This document shows positions 8,637 through 16,952 of a stretch of 54,148 nt of DNA, piece after piece. The first letter of the stretch is position 1; each line of letters begins with the position of its first letter. The stretch comes from Desulforapulum sp034007745 (GTDB lineage: Bacteria > Desulfobacterota > Desulfobacteria > Desulfobacterales > Desulfobacteraceae). The DNA lies in contig JAVEQI010000023.1 in NCBI GenBank assembly GCA_034007745.1, positions 1 through 54,148 of the forward strand, read 5' to 3'. Below the pieces are notes generated by a model that saw only the letters and a program-made list of their open reading frames with translations, searched no databases and was not told the DNA's origin. The position numbers and the translations under genes are program-made.

Positions 8637-9992
8637 ATGGGATTGTTCAGCTTCTTTTCGGGAAAAACACCCGAAGCCATCGAAAAAAAAGGAGACCAGC
8701 TGTTTGGTCGTAGGGCCTTTGGACCGGGAAAGTTAGAGTATGAAAAGGCCTTTGCCAGAAGCAGGGTAAGCCCCAGCAAAGACCCTGATTTCCCAGCTCG
8801 TATAGAAAAAAAGATTGCTGATTCAAAGCACTGCCTTGCCCTCGAACACGTGGAACGGGCAGAGTTACTCCAGGATGCCGATTGCCAGGCTGATGCTGCC
8901 GAACGTCTTGACCTTGCAGCAACCCTTACCACGGACAGGGCGCTTCTTGACAGAATAGAGGTGATGAAAAGTCAAAAACAGACTTCAAATCCAAACCTGA
9001 ATAGAAATAACTACGCTGGAGGGAAAAAACTCCATAAAACCAGCAGACGAGCTCTGGATGAACCTTCAGAATCAGAACAAGGCGTTCAATATGATGGGTC
9101 TACTTTGGATCGGTTGGATTTAAACGGGCCAGAGTGGAAGGAGTCTGATTTGGACAGGTCTGAGTCGGATGACTTGGACATGGATGAAATAGAGGTGTTC
9201 ACGGCCCTTGTAAATGTTCTGCCCCCTGAAGAACAGGAGGCCTACCCCCTCTATGGGTCAAGCTTTATCAGGGGTTTTCTGGCCATGAACCAGGGAGATT
9301 TTCATGGGGCGTCAACCTTCTTCAAAACAGCCCTTGAAGAAAATGACAACCAGACAAGCTATATTCACCTTGAGCTTGCCACCTGCCTTGTAAACCTCAA
9401 CGATGGAGCTGGCGCAAAGGATCTTGCCATTAAGTTCCTCGACACCTTTTCCACCTCCTTCCGGGGATGGCAGATCCTTGGAGAGGCCCTGTGGAGTCTT
9501 GAACAGTTTGATGAGGCTCTGGATCGTTTTGCCTCCTCTCCTGCCTCCCTAACCAGGAAGACTCCCATGGAGATCCTAAGGGGAGAAACCCTTGTCTTGT
9601 CCGGACGTGTTGACGAAGCCCAGGCCCTTTACCAGGGGCTTGTAAATGCCGGTAACCGGGATGAGGCTGTTTTAAGACACCTTGCCATGGCCTGTGAACG
9701 TCTTGGGGAGAATAACGCTGCAAACCAAATTTACCTTGAACTCATCAATCATTGTTCAAGCTGCGGGGCAAGACCGGATGACACCCTGAAGCTCAGGTTT
9801 GCCGAGACATCAATGGCCCTTGGACAGATTTCACACAAGCTCCTTGATATCTACCTTGACCTTGCCGTAAAAGACGCCGATAATAAGGCTGTTTATTTTA
9901 AGCGGGTGAGTGAAATATATGCATCGCTTGGGGATGAAAATCAGGCCAGACGTTTCAGCGAATTTTCCCTGGAAAAGGGAGTAAAAAATTAA
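8637..9992 (+). CDS. TPR-like repeat protein of unknown role
   Basis: This 451-residue soluble protein starts MGLFSFFSGKTPEAIEKKGDQLF with AGGAG (8626-8630) six bases before the ATG. Residues 10-115 are helical and Arg/Lys/Ala-rich. Residues about 135-190 form a very acidic Asp/Ser linker (for example DLDRSESDDLDMDE). From about 190 to the end there are repeated 34-residue helix pairs typical of tetratricopeptide repeats (EQFDEALDRFASS, GRVDEAQALYQGLVNAG). TPR arrays bind protein partners; the partner is unknown. The Cys pair in NHCSSCGARPDD is a small oddity. It overlaps the convergent pseudouridine synthase gene by four bases. Confidence 0.7.
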   Translation: MGLFSFFSGKTPEAIEKKGDQLFGRRAFGPGKLEYEKAFARSRVSPSKDPDFPARIEKKIADSKHCLALEHVERAELLQDADCQADAAERLDLAATLTTDRALLDRIEVMKSQKQTSNPNLNRNNYAGGKKLHKTSRRALDEPSESEQGVQYDGSTLDRLDLNGPEWKESDLDRSESDDLDMDEIEVFTALVNVLPPEEQEAYPLYGSSFIRGFLAMNQGDFHGASTFFKTALEENDNQTSYIHLELATCLVNLNDGAGAKDLAIKFLDTFSTSFRGWQILGEALWSLEQFDEALDRFASSPASLTRKTPMEILRGETLVLSGRVDEAQALYQGLVNAGNRDEAVLRHLAMACERLGENNAANQIYLELINHCSSCGARPDDTLKLRFAETSMALGQISHKLLDIYLDLAVKDADNKAVYFKRVSEIYASLGDENQARRFSEFSLEKGVKN

Positions 9993-10882
9993 ACAACCAA
10001 TGGATCCTTCCATCGTAAAGAGGTAAAAACCCTTTCCTTTTGGGCGATTGGGTCCATGAACCTTACTTCTCTGGACAAAAGCATCAGGGGGTGTTTCCAG
10101 TCGTCCGGCTGTTTGGGCAGAAGATCGGGGTAGTATCGATCATTTTCCAGGGGGCAGCCAAGGGAGGCAAGGTGAATACGAAGCTGGTGCTTTTTCCCAG
10201 TCAGGGGAAAGAGCCTGAAAAAGGCCCTGTTGTTCTTAATTCCGAGAAGCTTGAGCCGGGTTTCGGCGTTGGGTTTACCCGGCACTATAGTATTCCTGAA
10301 CCAGGGTTCTCCCCTTTCAATACGATTGATAATCCTATCCGGTAAAGAAGTCGAACTTCCCGGCCAATGGGTAACTGCCTCGTACACCTTTGTCACCTTT
10401 TTTTCCATAAACAGCCGCTGAAAGGCTCCCCTGGTAGTTGGATCGACCGAGAAGAGCACCACACCTGCCGTTTCTCTGTCGATGCGGTGGATGGGAACAA
10501 GGTCGGGGTTGGAAAACTTTGTTTTAAGGCGGTTTAACAGGGTCTCGTTCACATGGGGACCCGCTGGAACCACCGGCAGGAAGTGGGGTTTGCACGCTGC
10601 GATCAGGTGGTCGTTCTGGAAAATGATTTTTTCCTTAAAGGGAAGTATTGGCTCCGCATCAACCTCTCGATAATAGAGCACCTTTGTCCCGGCCTTAAGT
10701 GCGGCAACAAGGGTAAAAGGGGTTCTATCCTCCCGGAGAACCAGGTTACGATGGATTCTCCTTGTCCACTCATGTCTGCCTATCCAGGGAAACCTGGTAT
10801 CAAGGAAATCCAGGAGAAGGAGTGAGCCCCCCGGGATTTCCCAGGGAACCCTTACCGTGGATGGAGATACGGAAACAACCAT
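9989..10882 (-). CDS. RluA-family RNA pseudouridine synthase
   Basis: This 297-residue enzyme isomerises uridine to pseudouridine in rRNA or tRNA. The RluA-family motif is intact: IHRIDRETAG at residues 131-140, with catalytic Asp135. KKHQLRIHLASLGCPLENDRYYP near residue 240 is the conserved C-terminal RNA-binding loop. The N-terminus lacks an obvious full S4 domain, although residues 20-65 are S4-like. Which RNA site it modifies cannot be read. It is 12 bases downstream of the 155-residue hypothetical gene on the same strand. Confidence 0.9.
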   Translation of the reverse strand: MVVSVSPSTVRVPWEIPGGSLLLLDFLDTRFPWIGRHEWTRRIHRNLVLREDRTPFTLVAALKAGTKVLYYREVDAEPILPFKEKIIFQNDHLIAACKPHFLPVVPAGPHVNETLLNRLKTKFSNPDLVPIHRIDRETAGVVLFSVDPTTRGAFQRLFMEKKVTKVYEAVTHWPGSSTSLPDRIINRIERGEPWFRNTIVPGKPNAETRLKLLGIKNNRAFFRLFPLTGKKHQLRIHLASLGCPLENDRYYPDLLPKQPDDWKHPLMLLSREVRFMDPIAQKERVFTSLRWKDPLVV

Positions 10883-10894
10883 TAGAGGAACCGA

Positions 10895-11362
10895 TCAGGC
10901 AACTATGTTGGGCCAGCTGGGGGTTTCATCATCCTCCCACAGGTAGCTCCACTGAACTCCGTCAAGCAGGCCGTCTGTGAACATGAAGTTGCACTCAAGT
11001 GCGCCCACATTGATGACCATCATGGAAGAATCAAACTCGTCCTCCTCCTCCAGGTAGAAGTAGGATTTTCTTTTCAAGTACTGCTTGATCTCATCCAGGG
11101 TTTTCCCAATGATTTTTTCCTTATCCAGGGTTGCGTCGGGGTGGGAGAGAATTATTGTCCCGAGCTTAAAATCCTCGGAACCCTCAAAGCTCAGGGCAAT
11201 GTCGCCCTCGCCATAATACCAGGTTATATACTCCTCCTCTTCAAACTCTTCCCTAAGCTCCTCGGCTGGCTCGCCAAAATAATTCCTGCACTCATCCATG
11301 GTGGCACCAAAGTGAATTGAGCCAAGGCCTATTCCGGGTTTTATCGTACAAATATCCTGCAT
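10895..11362 (-). CDS. Conserved-looking acidic hypothetical protein
   Basis: I do not recognise this 155-residue protein. It begins MQDICTIKPGIGLGSIHFGATMDECRNYFGEP, a pattern (Gly-rich turn followed by a helix and GEP) that recurs in small proteins of the SMI1/immunity-like or lipoprotein-turnover type, but the match is loose. It is very acidic (EELREEFEEEEY, EEEDEFDSS) and has no signal peptide or membrane span. GAGGAG lies just before the ATG. It probably shares a transcript with the downstream pseudouridine synthase gene. Confidence 0.6.
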   Translation of the reverse strand: MQDICTIKPGIGLGSIHFGATMDECRNYFGEPAEELREEFEEEEYITWYYGEGDIALSFEGSEDFKLGTIILSHPDATLDKEKIIGKTLDEIKQYLKRKSYFYLEEEDEFDSSMMVINVGALECNFMFTDGLLDGVQWSYLWEDDETPSWPNIVA

Positions 11363-11487
11363 TTTATCTCCTCATTATTTTTCAAACAATGGCTCAAACA
11401 AACAGCAAAGCCACGGGGAAAATCCCATGGTCATAATCGCTGACTATTACCACGTTTCCTGCCCGATGCCAATTTATTTAATCTACA

Positions 11488-11517
11488 TCAGCAATTCTCA
11501 TTTTGATTTTCTACACT
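11488..11517 (+). repeat. Fragment of the MITE-like palindromic element (outer end of one arm)
   Basis: About 30 bases, TCAGCAATTCTCATTTT followed by GATTTTCTACACT, match the left end of the 245-bp element at 14217-14461 with only one substitution and one inserted base. Only the terminal segment is present. It lies 20 bases from the hrpB stop codon, between hrpB and the acidic hypothetical gene, in a 174-base gap that holds nothing else I can name. Confidence 0.65.
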
Positions 11518-11536
11518 CCCAAAAAACAGGGCCGTG

Positions 11537-14116
11537 TCATCGGCCGGGTCTTGTCCCCCGGGTGGCAGGAGCGCTTTGGGGATCATCCGGCCAGAAATGC
11601 TTGGGATAACGCCCCTTGAGCTCTCGTTTGACCTCGTTGTAGGTGGATTTCCAGAAGCTCTCAAGGTCCTGGGTGACCTGTACGGGCCTTTGGGCGGGAG
11701 AGAGAAGGTGAACGGTCACCGGCACCCGCCCCATTGCAACCCTCGGGGTTCTTGTGCAGGAAAACATCTCCTGAATGCGCACCTTCAGAACCGGAGAATC
11801 ATACACCCGTCCATCTGATGATCCATACTCAAGGGCAATGTTTGAGCCGCTCGGTACAGATATGTGGGTTGGGGCATGCTGCTCAACAAACCTGAATCCC
11901 TTATGGGTCAAAAGGGAAACAAGGGGGGGCTTAAGGTCCATCTTCTTGAGGCGGGACATTGAAAGAATCGATCCCATGAATGGCAAAAGCCAGCTTTCAA
12001 GGGTCTCCTCCAGGAATCGGTCAGACAGATCCGGGAATATTCCATCACCCGGCTGACCCTCTGATTGATTAGCCGACTGCCCATTCGGCGGATCACCCAG
12101 GAACTTGCCAAGAAACACGGCCCTTGTCTGAAGACTCCTCAGGAAGGGAGTCCAGGCAAGTATCCCCACCCCCTGGTTGCGGATTCCCTGGAGCAGGGCC
12201 GATCTAATCAATTCCTCATCGGGCTTGTTCAGGGGTTTAGTTGACAGAACAAGTCCCAGGTAGCAGCGGTTGGTGACGGCCTTCACGCTTTTGGATGCTT
12301 GATCCCAATAGACCTGGTCAACACTCTGGATAAGATGGCCAAAGTTCTGCTCAACAATCTCCTGGTCCAAGGGTGCTGCCAGAAAAATTCTGGCATTGAC
12401 ATTTTTTCCATCCACATGGGCCGCAACTATCATTTTCTCCCAGGCAAGGGCGTCGCCCACGGGAATAAAGCCCCCCTGGCCCGATGCCAGGAGAAATCGA
12501 CCGTCCCCGGTGTTCCGGTTCATGGCAACTCTTTCGGGATAGGCCAGGGCCAGAACTATGCCTGCCATTGCGGGATCGATATGCCCATCCCCCAGGGCGA
12601 GTTTCTGCCCCAGTCTCCGGGCAATTTTTTTTACCCTTGCGAGGGTGCCGCCTTTGATATCCCTGGAACCTGTTGATGCAGCACCAGACAGAAGAAGTTC
12701 CAGACGAAGCCCCAGGTCTGCATCCCCTGGGCTGTTTTTTGCCACAATAAAATCCGGCTCCTGGACAATGGCCGCCACAAGGCAGGCAAGGCTTCCCAAT
12801 CCCATGACCTTTGCCCGGACCAGCATGTGTCCAAGCCTTGGGTGCACCCCGAGGTCGGCAATCCTTCGTCCATGGGCCGTGATCCGGTTTTCCCCATCCA
12901 GGATTTTTAACTGCTTCAATAACGTTCGAGCCTGGTCCATTGGGGCACTTGGCGGAGGATCAAGCCAGGCGAGCTCATCTGGGTCACGAACCCCCCAGAG
13001 TGCAAGTTCCAGGGCAAGTCCTGCAAGATCAGAGTTGAAAATTTCAGGTCTGACATTGTCTGGTCTATCCCCATGGTTCTGCCTTGACCAGAGGCGGTAA
13101 CAGACTCCGGGGCCTGTCCTGCCCGCCCTGCCCCGCCGCTGATCAACCGATGCCCTGGATGCCTCAAAGGTTTCAAGGGCCGACATGCCGGTCCTTGGAG
13201 AAAACCTGGGTTCACGCACCAGGCCCGAGTCGATCACAACATGAACCCCTTCAATGGTCAGGGAAGTTTCGGCAATGGATGTTGCAAGGACCACCTTTCT
13301 CTGTCCCGCAATCGAGGCTGAAATGGCCCTGTCCTGATCCTCCTGGGAGAGGTTGCCGTAGAGGGGTAAAACCCTTACACCCCCTGGAAGTGTGCTTTTG
13401 TTTAAAAGTGCTGCGGTGCGGCCGATTTCCCCCATACCGGGAAGAAAGGCAAGTATATCTCCCCTGTCCCTGGAAAGGGAGGCAAGTATAGTCCGGGACA
13501 CCTCCTTCTCAAGGGGTTCGTCGTGTCTTGTGCGATGGCCGGGGTCAAGGTAACTGGTCTCAACTGGAAAAACCTTTCCCCCGGACTCAACGGCTGCGGC
13601 TTTACCCATGAGTGCACACAGGGGAGCCACCTCCAGGGTGGCGGACATGACAATCACCTTGAGATCCTCACAAAGGGCATCCATTGCATCAAGGCACAGG
13701 GCAAGCCCGAGATCTGAATTTAAATTGCGCTCGTGGAACTCGTCAAAGATCACAAGACCTATCCCGGAAAGTCCTGGATCACTCTGTATTCTGCGGGTCA
13801 ATATTCCCTCGGTGATCACCTCTAGGCGGGTCGTCGGCGATACCTTCCGATCCATGCTGATGTGATAGCCGACAGTCCGGCCCAGGGGTTCATTGAGCAT
13901 ACCTGCCATGCGGCCGGCCGCAGCCCTTGCGGCAATGCGCCTTGGCTCAAGCAAAAGGATTTTCCCAAGGCCAAGCCAGGGTTCGTCGAGGAGGGCCAGG
14001 GGCACCCGGGTGGTCTTGCCGGCACCCGGGGGAGCCTTTATAACAACCCGGTTACTGGCCCTAAGGGCCTTTTTAATTTCCGGTATCACCCGGTCAATGG
14101 GTAGAGCATTTTCCAT
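11537..14116 (-). CDS. hrpB: ATP-dependent RNA helicase HrpB
   Basis: This 859-residue DEAH/RHA-type helicase has Walker A APPGAGKTT at residues 28-36, the DEFH box at 125-128, and motifs VMSATL and QRRGRAGRTGPGVCYRLW. The C-terminal half holds the HrpB-specific domain (LPFMGSILSMSRLKKMDL; family end motif RYPKHFWPDDP). In E. coli HrpB is dispensable and its RNA target is uncertain. The frame can begin at TTG 14128, but ATG 14116 with GGAAG just upstream fits the family start MENALPID better. It is monocistronic and transcribed away from the palindromic element. Confidence 0.95.
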   Translation of the reverse strand: MENALPIDRVIPEIKKALRASNRVVIKAPPGAGKTTRVPLALLDEPWLGLGKILLLEPRRIAARAAAGRMAGMLNEPLGRTVGYHISMDRKVSPTTRLEVITEGILTRRIQSDPGLSGIGLVIFDEFHERNLNSDLGLALCLDAMDALCEDLKVIVMSATLEVAPLCALMGKAAAVESGGKVFPVETSYLDPGHRTRHDEPLEKEVSRTILASLSRDRGDILAFLPGMGEIGRTAALLNKSTLPGGVRVLPLYGNLSQEDQDRAISASIAGQRKVVLATSIAETSLTIEGVHVVIDSGLVREPRFSPRTGMSALETFEASRASVDQRRGRAGRTGPGVCYRLWSRQNHGDRPDNVRPEIFNSDLAGLALELALWGVRDPDELAWLDPPPSAPMDQARTLLKQLKILDGENRITAHGRRIADLGVHPRLGHMLVRAKVMGLGSLACLVAAIVQEPDFIVAKNSPGDADLGLRLELLLSGAASTGSRDIKGGTLARVKKIARRLGQKLALGDGHIDPAMAGIVLALAYPERVAMNRNTGDGRFLLASGQGGFIPVGDALAWEKMIVAAHVDGKNVNARIFLAAPLDQEIVEQNFGHLIQSVDQVYWDQASKSVKAVTNRCYLGLVLSTKPLNKPDEELIRSALLQGIRNQGVGILAWTPFLRSLQTRAVFLGKFLGDPPNGQSANQSEGQPGDGIFPDLSDRFLEETLESWLLPFMGSILSMSRLKKMDLKPPLVSLLTHKGFRFVEQHAPTHISVPSGSNIALEYGSSDGRVYDSPVLKVRIQEMFSCTRTPRVAMGRVPVTVHLLSPAQRPVQVTQDLESFWKSTYNEVKRELKGRYPKHFWPDDPQSAPATRGTRPGR

Positions 14117-14216
14117 GGAAGCTTCCAATATGGTTAAGGGGAAAGTGCGGCATCCCGGGGGAAAGTTTAATTATTAACATTATTGCTCCTCAAACCTCAA
14201 TCAAATTTAACCCCGT

Positions 14217-14461
14217 TCAGCAATTCTCATTTTAATTTTACACTAGAGGCAACAGTCGGTATCCCCTTGCTGAACCAAAAAAGTCGGGGGATTTTCGGCC
14301 AGGGCTAACCCAACCGCAAAAACTCGGTCGTGCCTCCCTCAGACAATTTGCGGTTAAGTGGGTTTGCCCTGTCCGAAAATCTGATCTCCTTTGTTTTTTA
14401 TGTTCAGCAAGGGGATACCGACTGTCGCCCCACTCTGATATTTATAATTAGAATTGCTGAT
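14217..14461. mobile_element. MITE-like element: 245-bp imperfect palindrome
   Basis: The whole segment is one long inverted repeat. Its left arm starts TCAGCAATTCT and its right arm ends AGAATTGCTGA. Inside, CAGTCGGTATCCCCTTGCTG (left) is mirrored exactly near 14403-14423. Further inward ATTTTCGGCCAGGGC mirrors GCCCTGTCCGAAAAT with one mismatch. The apex is a perfect 9-bp stem (AACCGCAAA 14312-14320, TTTGCGGTT 14347-14355). CCCCGT occurs on both flanks (14211-14216 and 14462-14467) and may be a target-site duplication. It has no coding capacity. Partial copies lie at 11488-11517 and 27602-27690. It fills most of the hrpB-tpx gap of about 470 bases. Confidence 0.8.
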
Positions 14462-14468
14462 CCCCGTC

Positions 14469-14496
14469 TTGAAAAAACAAATCCAGGTATTATTAT
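14469..14496 (+). promoter_or_regulatory. Candidate sigma-70-type promoter of tpx
   Basis: TTGAAA at 14469-14474 is followed after 16 bases by TATTAT at 14491-14496. It begins eight bases beyond the right end of the palindromic element and would give a 5' leader of about 85 bases ahead of tpx, which has AAGGAG before its ATG. The match is good but computed by eye only. Confidence 0.4.
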
Positions 14497-14587
14497 TACT
14501 AAACGTTTGATCCAAAAGTTTCATGAGAAGATGTTCCATAGAAACAACGCGGTTATTTCAAATATTTTAATATAAAGGAGATATACC

Positions 14588-15091
14588 ATGGCCAAGACAC
14601 AGTTAGCAGGAAACAGCGTATCCCTTACGGGCGTTTTCCCAGAAAGGGATCTCCATGCAAAAAACTTTACAGCCGTTCTCCCGGATCTCTCAGAAATCAC
14701 CCTTGACTCTTTAAAGGGTAAGAAGGTGGTGCTGAATATTTTTCCAAGTATTGACACGGATGTCTGTGCAACAAGCGTTCGAACCTTTAATAAAAAAGCC
14801 ACTGAAGTAGACAACACCAAAGTCATCGGTCTGTCGTTTGACCTTCCCTTTGCCCTTAAGCGATTCTGCGGCGCTGAGGGTATCGAAAATGTCGTGACAG
14901 CATCTCTTTTTCGGAACCCGGAATTTGCAACCGATTACGGGGTGCTCATCGCAGACGGCCCATTGAAAGGGCTTACTGCAAGGGCAGTTATTGTACTTGA
15001 TGAGGCAGGCAAGATTATCCATACACAGCTTGTGGATGATATCAAAAATGAGCCAGATTACGATGCTGCTCTTGCCGCTTTAAAAGCCTAA
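14588..15091 (+). CDS. tpx: Thiol peroxidase (peroxiredoxin)
   Basis: This 167-residue 2-Cys atypical peroxiredoxin reduces H2O2 and alkyl hydroperoxides with electrons from thioredoxin. The peroxidatic Cys60 lies in NIFPSIDTDVCATSVRTFN and the resolving Cys94 in KRFCGAEGIENV, the usual 34-residue spacing for Tpx. The TxxC pattern is kept, but the residue before V-C is Asp where Pro is usual. AAGGAG precedes the ATG by eight bases. It stands 25 bases before the VOC gene, probably one transcript. It fits an oxygen-sensitive anaerobe's peroxide defence. Confidence 0.95.
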   Translation: MAKTQLAGNSVSLTGVFPERDLHAKNFTAVLPDLSEITLDSLKGKKVVLNIFPSIDTDVCATSVRTFNKKATEVDNTKVIGLSFDLPFALKRFCGAEGIENVVTASLFRNPEFATDYGVLIADGPLKGLTARAVIVLDEAGKIIHTQLVDDIKNEPDYDAALAALKA

Positions 15092-15116
15092 CAGAAAACA
15101 AGATAGAGGTTATCAA

Positions 15117-15485
15117 ATGAAATTCTCAATCGATCATTTCAACATAAATGTTTTCGACCTCGACAGGAGCCTCGCCTTTTACGACAAGGCCCTTGGTCTG
15201 AAAGAAGAAAGACGGAAAAAAGCCGAAGATGGCTCGTATATCATTGTCTTTCTGGGGGATGGAACAACGGCAAACAAGCTTGAACTCACCTGGTTGAAAG
15301 ACCGGGACACACCCTACAACCTGGGGGACGAGGAGTTTCATATAGCCTTTAAAACCCCAGACTTTGACAAGGCCCATGCCCTTCACAGGGAGATGGGCTG
15401 TATCTGCCTTGAAAACAAAGAGATGGGCATCTACTTCATCAATGACCCCGACGGATACTGGCTTGAGGTAGTTCCGGTGCGTTAG
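15117..15485 (+). CDS. VOC-family lyase, glyoxalase I-like
   Basis: This 122-residue protein is a single vicinal-oxygen-chelate domain pair. The four metal ligands of bacterial glyoxalase I are all present at the right places: His7, Glu56 (KLELTW), His75 (EEFHIAF) and Glu117 (YWLEVVP). The likely reaction is isomerisation of the hemithioacetal of methylglyoxal with a thiol such as glutathione, in the cytoplasm. Other VOC activities remain possible. GATAGAGGT precedes the ATG. It follows tpx and is followed by a strong terminator hairpin. Confidence 0.85.
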   Translation: MKFSIDHFNINVFDLDRSLAFYDKALGLKEERRKKAEDGSYIIVFLGDGTTANKLELTWLKDRDTPYNLGDEEFHIAFKTPDFDKAHALHREMGCICLENKEMGIYFINDPDGYWLEVVPVR

Positions 15486-15490
15486 CTATT

Positions 15491-15540
15491 AACTATTAGC
15501 TGTTAGCTGTTAGCCCTCAGCTGATAGCTAATAGTTTTTT
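15491..15540. terminator. Bidirectional terminator hairpin built from an AGCT-rich repeat
   Basis: AACTATTAGCTGTTAGCTG (15491-15509) pairs with CAGCTGATAGCTAATAGTT (15518-15536). This is 19 bp with two mismatched positions, an 8-nt loop and a T6 run at 15535-15540. It sits six bases past the VOC stop and 13 bases before the end of the convergent DUF2156 gene. The sequence belongs to the same repeat style as 32076-32175. Confidence 0.75.
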
Positions 15541-15552
15541 AGCTACCACCGA

Positions 15553-16437
15553 CTACCCACTACCCACCCGATACTTCTTTACAAAATCATGGGGCTGATA
15601 ACTCATTTTAGCCTTTCTAAGCCCCTCGTTTCCCAGGTCCTGCTCCCGGTTCACCGTTGTATAATATTCGGTCAGGATCGAGGCAAATGCCTGATTTACA
15701 AATTGCCAGAGCCCCTTGTAACCAGGCACGGCCTTTTCAAAATGAACCACAAAGCTTGTACCCCCGGCATTTTCTTCTCCAAGGGAATAGGCCACGGGCC
15801 GACCCTCCACATAATAGATCCCTCCGCACAGCTGGAGGGGGCTGCACAGCTCAAGGGCCTCTTTTGCGGGCAGATAATCAGCATCGTCATCCCGGTTTTC
15901 CCGCCATTGTTCTAGTACCTCAAGGGCGTGGGGGATATATTCGTCGAGCAAGGGTCTCCCCTCATACTCATAATCCCGCACAAAGGCCTTGATCAAGTTT
16001 CGCTTCTTGTGATATTTGCGGCCGCCAAGGTTGGCAAGGTTTTCCTGGAGGTAGAGATAATCAAAATTATCCCTGTCTTCCATGACAGTATATCCGCCAC
16101 GAACAAAATAATCTGCCTGAACCGTTGAAACACACTTCAGCTGCCTGTGATTTTCAAACAAAAGATCAAGCGTCTCTTTTTCCGGGATGGCAAAGGGGAG
16201 CATGAAAAATGGCTTCCCCCAATCCTCTCCGGTAATGATTATGGACGGTTCATCGCCCTGCCCCACGTATGATCCAACCCTTGAAACCTTGTATCCATGG
16301 CGATCCCTGAAAAGATAGAGATTTGCAAAGGTAAATTCTGAAATCCCGTGGGAGAGCTTTTTCAACAACGGATGAAGCACAGGCCTTAAACCAAGGTGAA
16401 CCGCTATTGAGTCCGGGTATTGGGGTATGGTCTTCAT
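15553..16437 (-). CDS. DUF2156 (PG lysyltransferase C-terminal-like, GNAT fold) protein
   Basis: This protein of 294 residues has no membrane span and resembles the soluble DUF2156 family, a double-GNAT fold related to the catalytic part of phosphatidylglycerol lysyltransferases and FemX-type aminoacyl transferases. Family-like blocks include the RKYHKKRNLIKAF segment, VVHFEKAVPGYKGLWQFVNQAFA and NREQDLGNEGLRKAKMSYQP near the C-terminus. The acceptor is unknown. An earlier in-frame ATG exists at 16467, but the ATG at 16437 forms TAATG with the stop of the ferritin-like gene, so coupled translation from there is preferred. It is last of three genes. Confidence 0.8.
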   Translation of the reverse strand: MKTIPQYPDSIAVHLGLRPVLHPLLKKLSHGISEFTFANLYLFRDRHGYKVSRVGSYVGQGDEPSIIITGEDWGKPFFMLPFAIPEKETLDLLFENHRQLKCVSTVQADYFVRGGYTVMEDRDNFDYLYLQENLANLGGRKYHKKRNLIKAFVRDYEYEGRPLLDEYIPHALEVLEQWRENRDDDADYLPAKEALELCSPLQLCGGIYYVEGRPVAYSLGEENAGGTSFVVHFEKAVPGYKGLWQFVNQAFASILTEYYTTVNREQDLGNEGLRKAKMSYQPHDFVKKYRVGSG

Positions 16438-16952
16438 TAAAATGGCCAGAAATTGTTGTCTTCCCACACGGAATCGTGCAAGTCCTGGTCTATGGCCATG
16501 AGATTCTTCAAATGCCCCCGCTCAAAGTCTGCAAGCCAGGCGTACATTTTTTTCTCTTCAATGTCCTGTGCCTCTTTTGCCTGTTTTGAATATAGATCAA
16601 CGGCTCGCTTTTCCATGGAAATGGCCGCAGTGATGGCCGAGGCTTCAAAACTTGCAGCAGCTATTTTGTTTTTTATCTCCTGGTCGAGAACCTCTTTACA
16701 TATTTTGCAATCTTCCTGATCTTCAAAGAGATTAACGTCAAAGTGGCCATTTTTGTTGAACGCCTTGAACTGGGCTGACAGGATTTTGATGTGGGCCAAC
16801 TCTTCCTGTGCAAGATCGTTAAAAAAGGCTTGCACCTGGGGATTTTCAGCCTGGTCCGCAACCTTCTTATAAAACTCATACCCACGCCGCTCAAGTAAAA
16901 TGGCCTGCTTTAAGATATTCAGGCTTTGTTGCGTCACAGCTTGACTGGTCAT
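16437..16952 (-). CDS. Ferritin-like / rubrerythrin-type diiron protein
   Basis: This 171-residue four-helix protein has two E-x-x-H-type helices, EELAHIKIL near residue 50 and ERGHLKNL near 150. Glu residues in LLERRGYEFYKK and SMEKRAVDLYSKQAKEA complete a diiron site. This is the rubrerythrin erythrin domain, but the C-terminal rubredoxin domain with its four Cys is absent. Only two Cys (DCKICKEV) lie mid-chain. It probably reduces peroxide or handles iron in an anaerobe. Its ATG overlaps the stop of the SagB-like gene by 4 nt, and its stop overlaps the DUF2156 start. Confidence 0.85.
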   Translation of the reverse strand: MTSQAVTQQSLNILKQAILLERRGYEFYKKVADQAENPQVQAFFNDLAQEELAHIKILSAQFKAFNKNGHFDVNLFEDQEDCKICKEVLDQEIKNKIAAASFEASAITAAISMEKRAVDLYSKQAKEAQDIEEKKMYAWLADFERGHLKNLMAIDQDLHDSVWEDNNFWPF

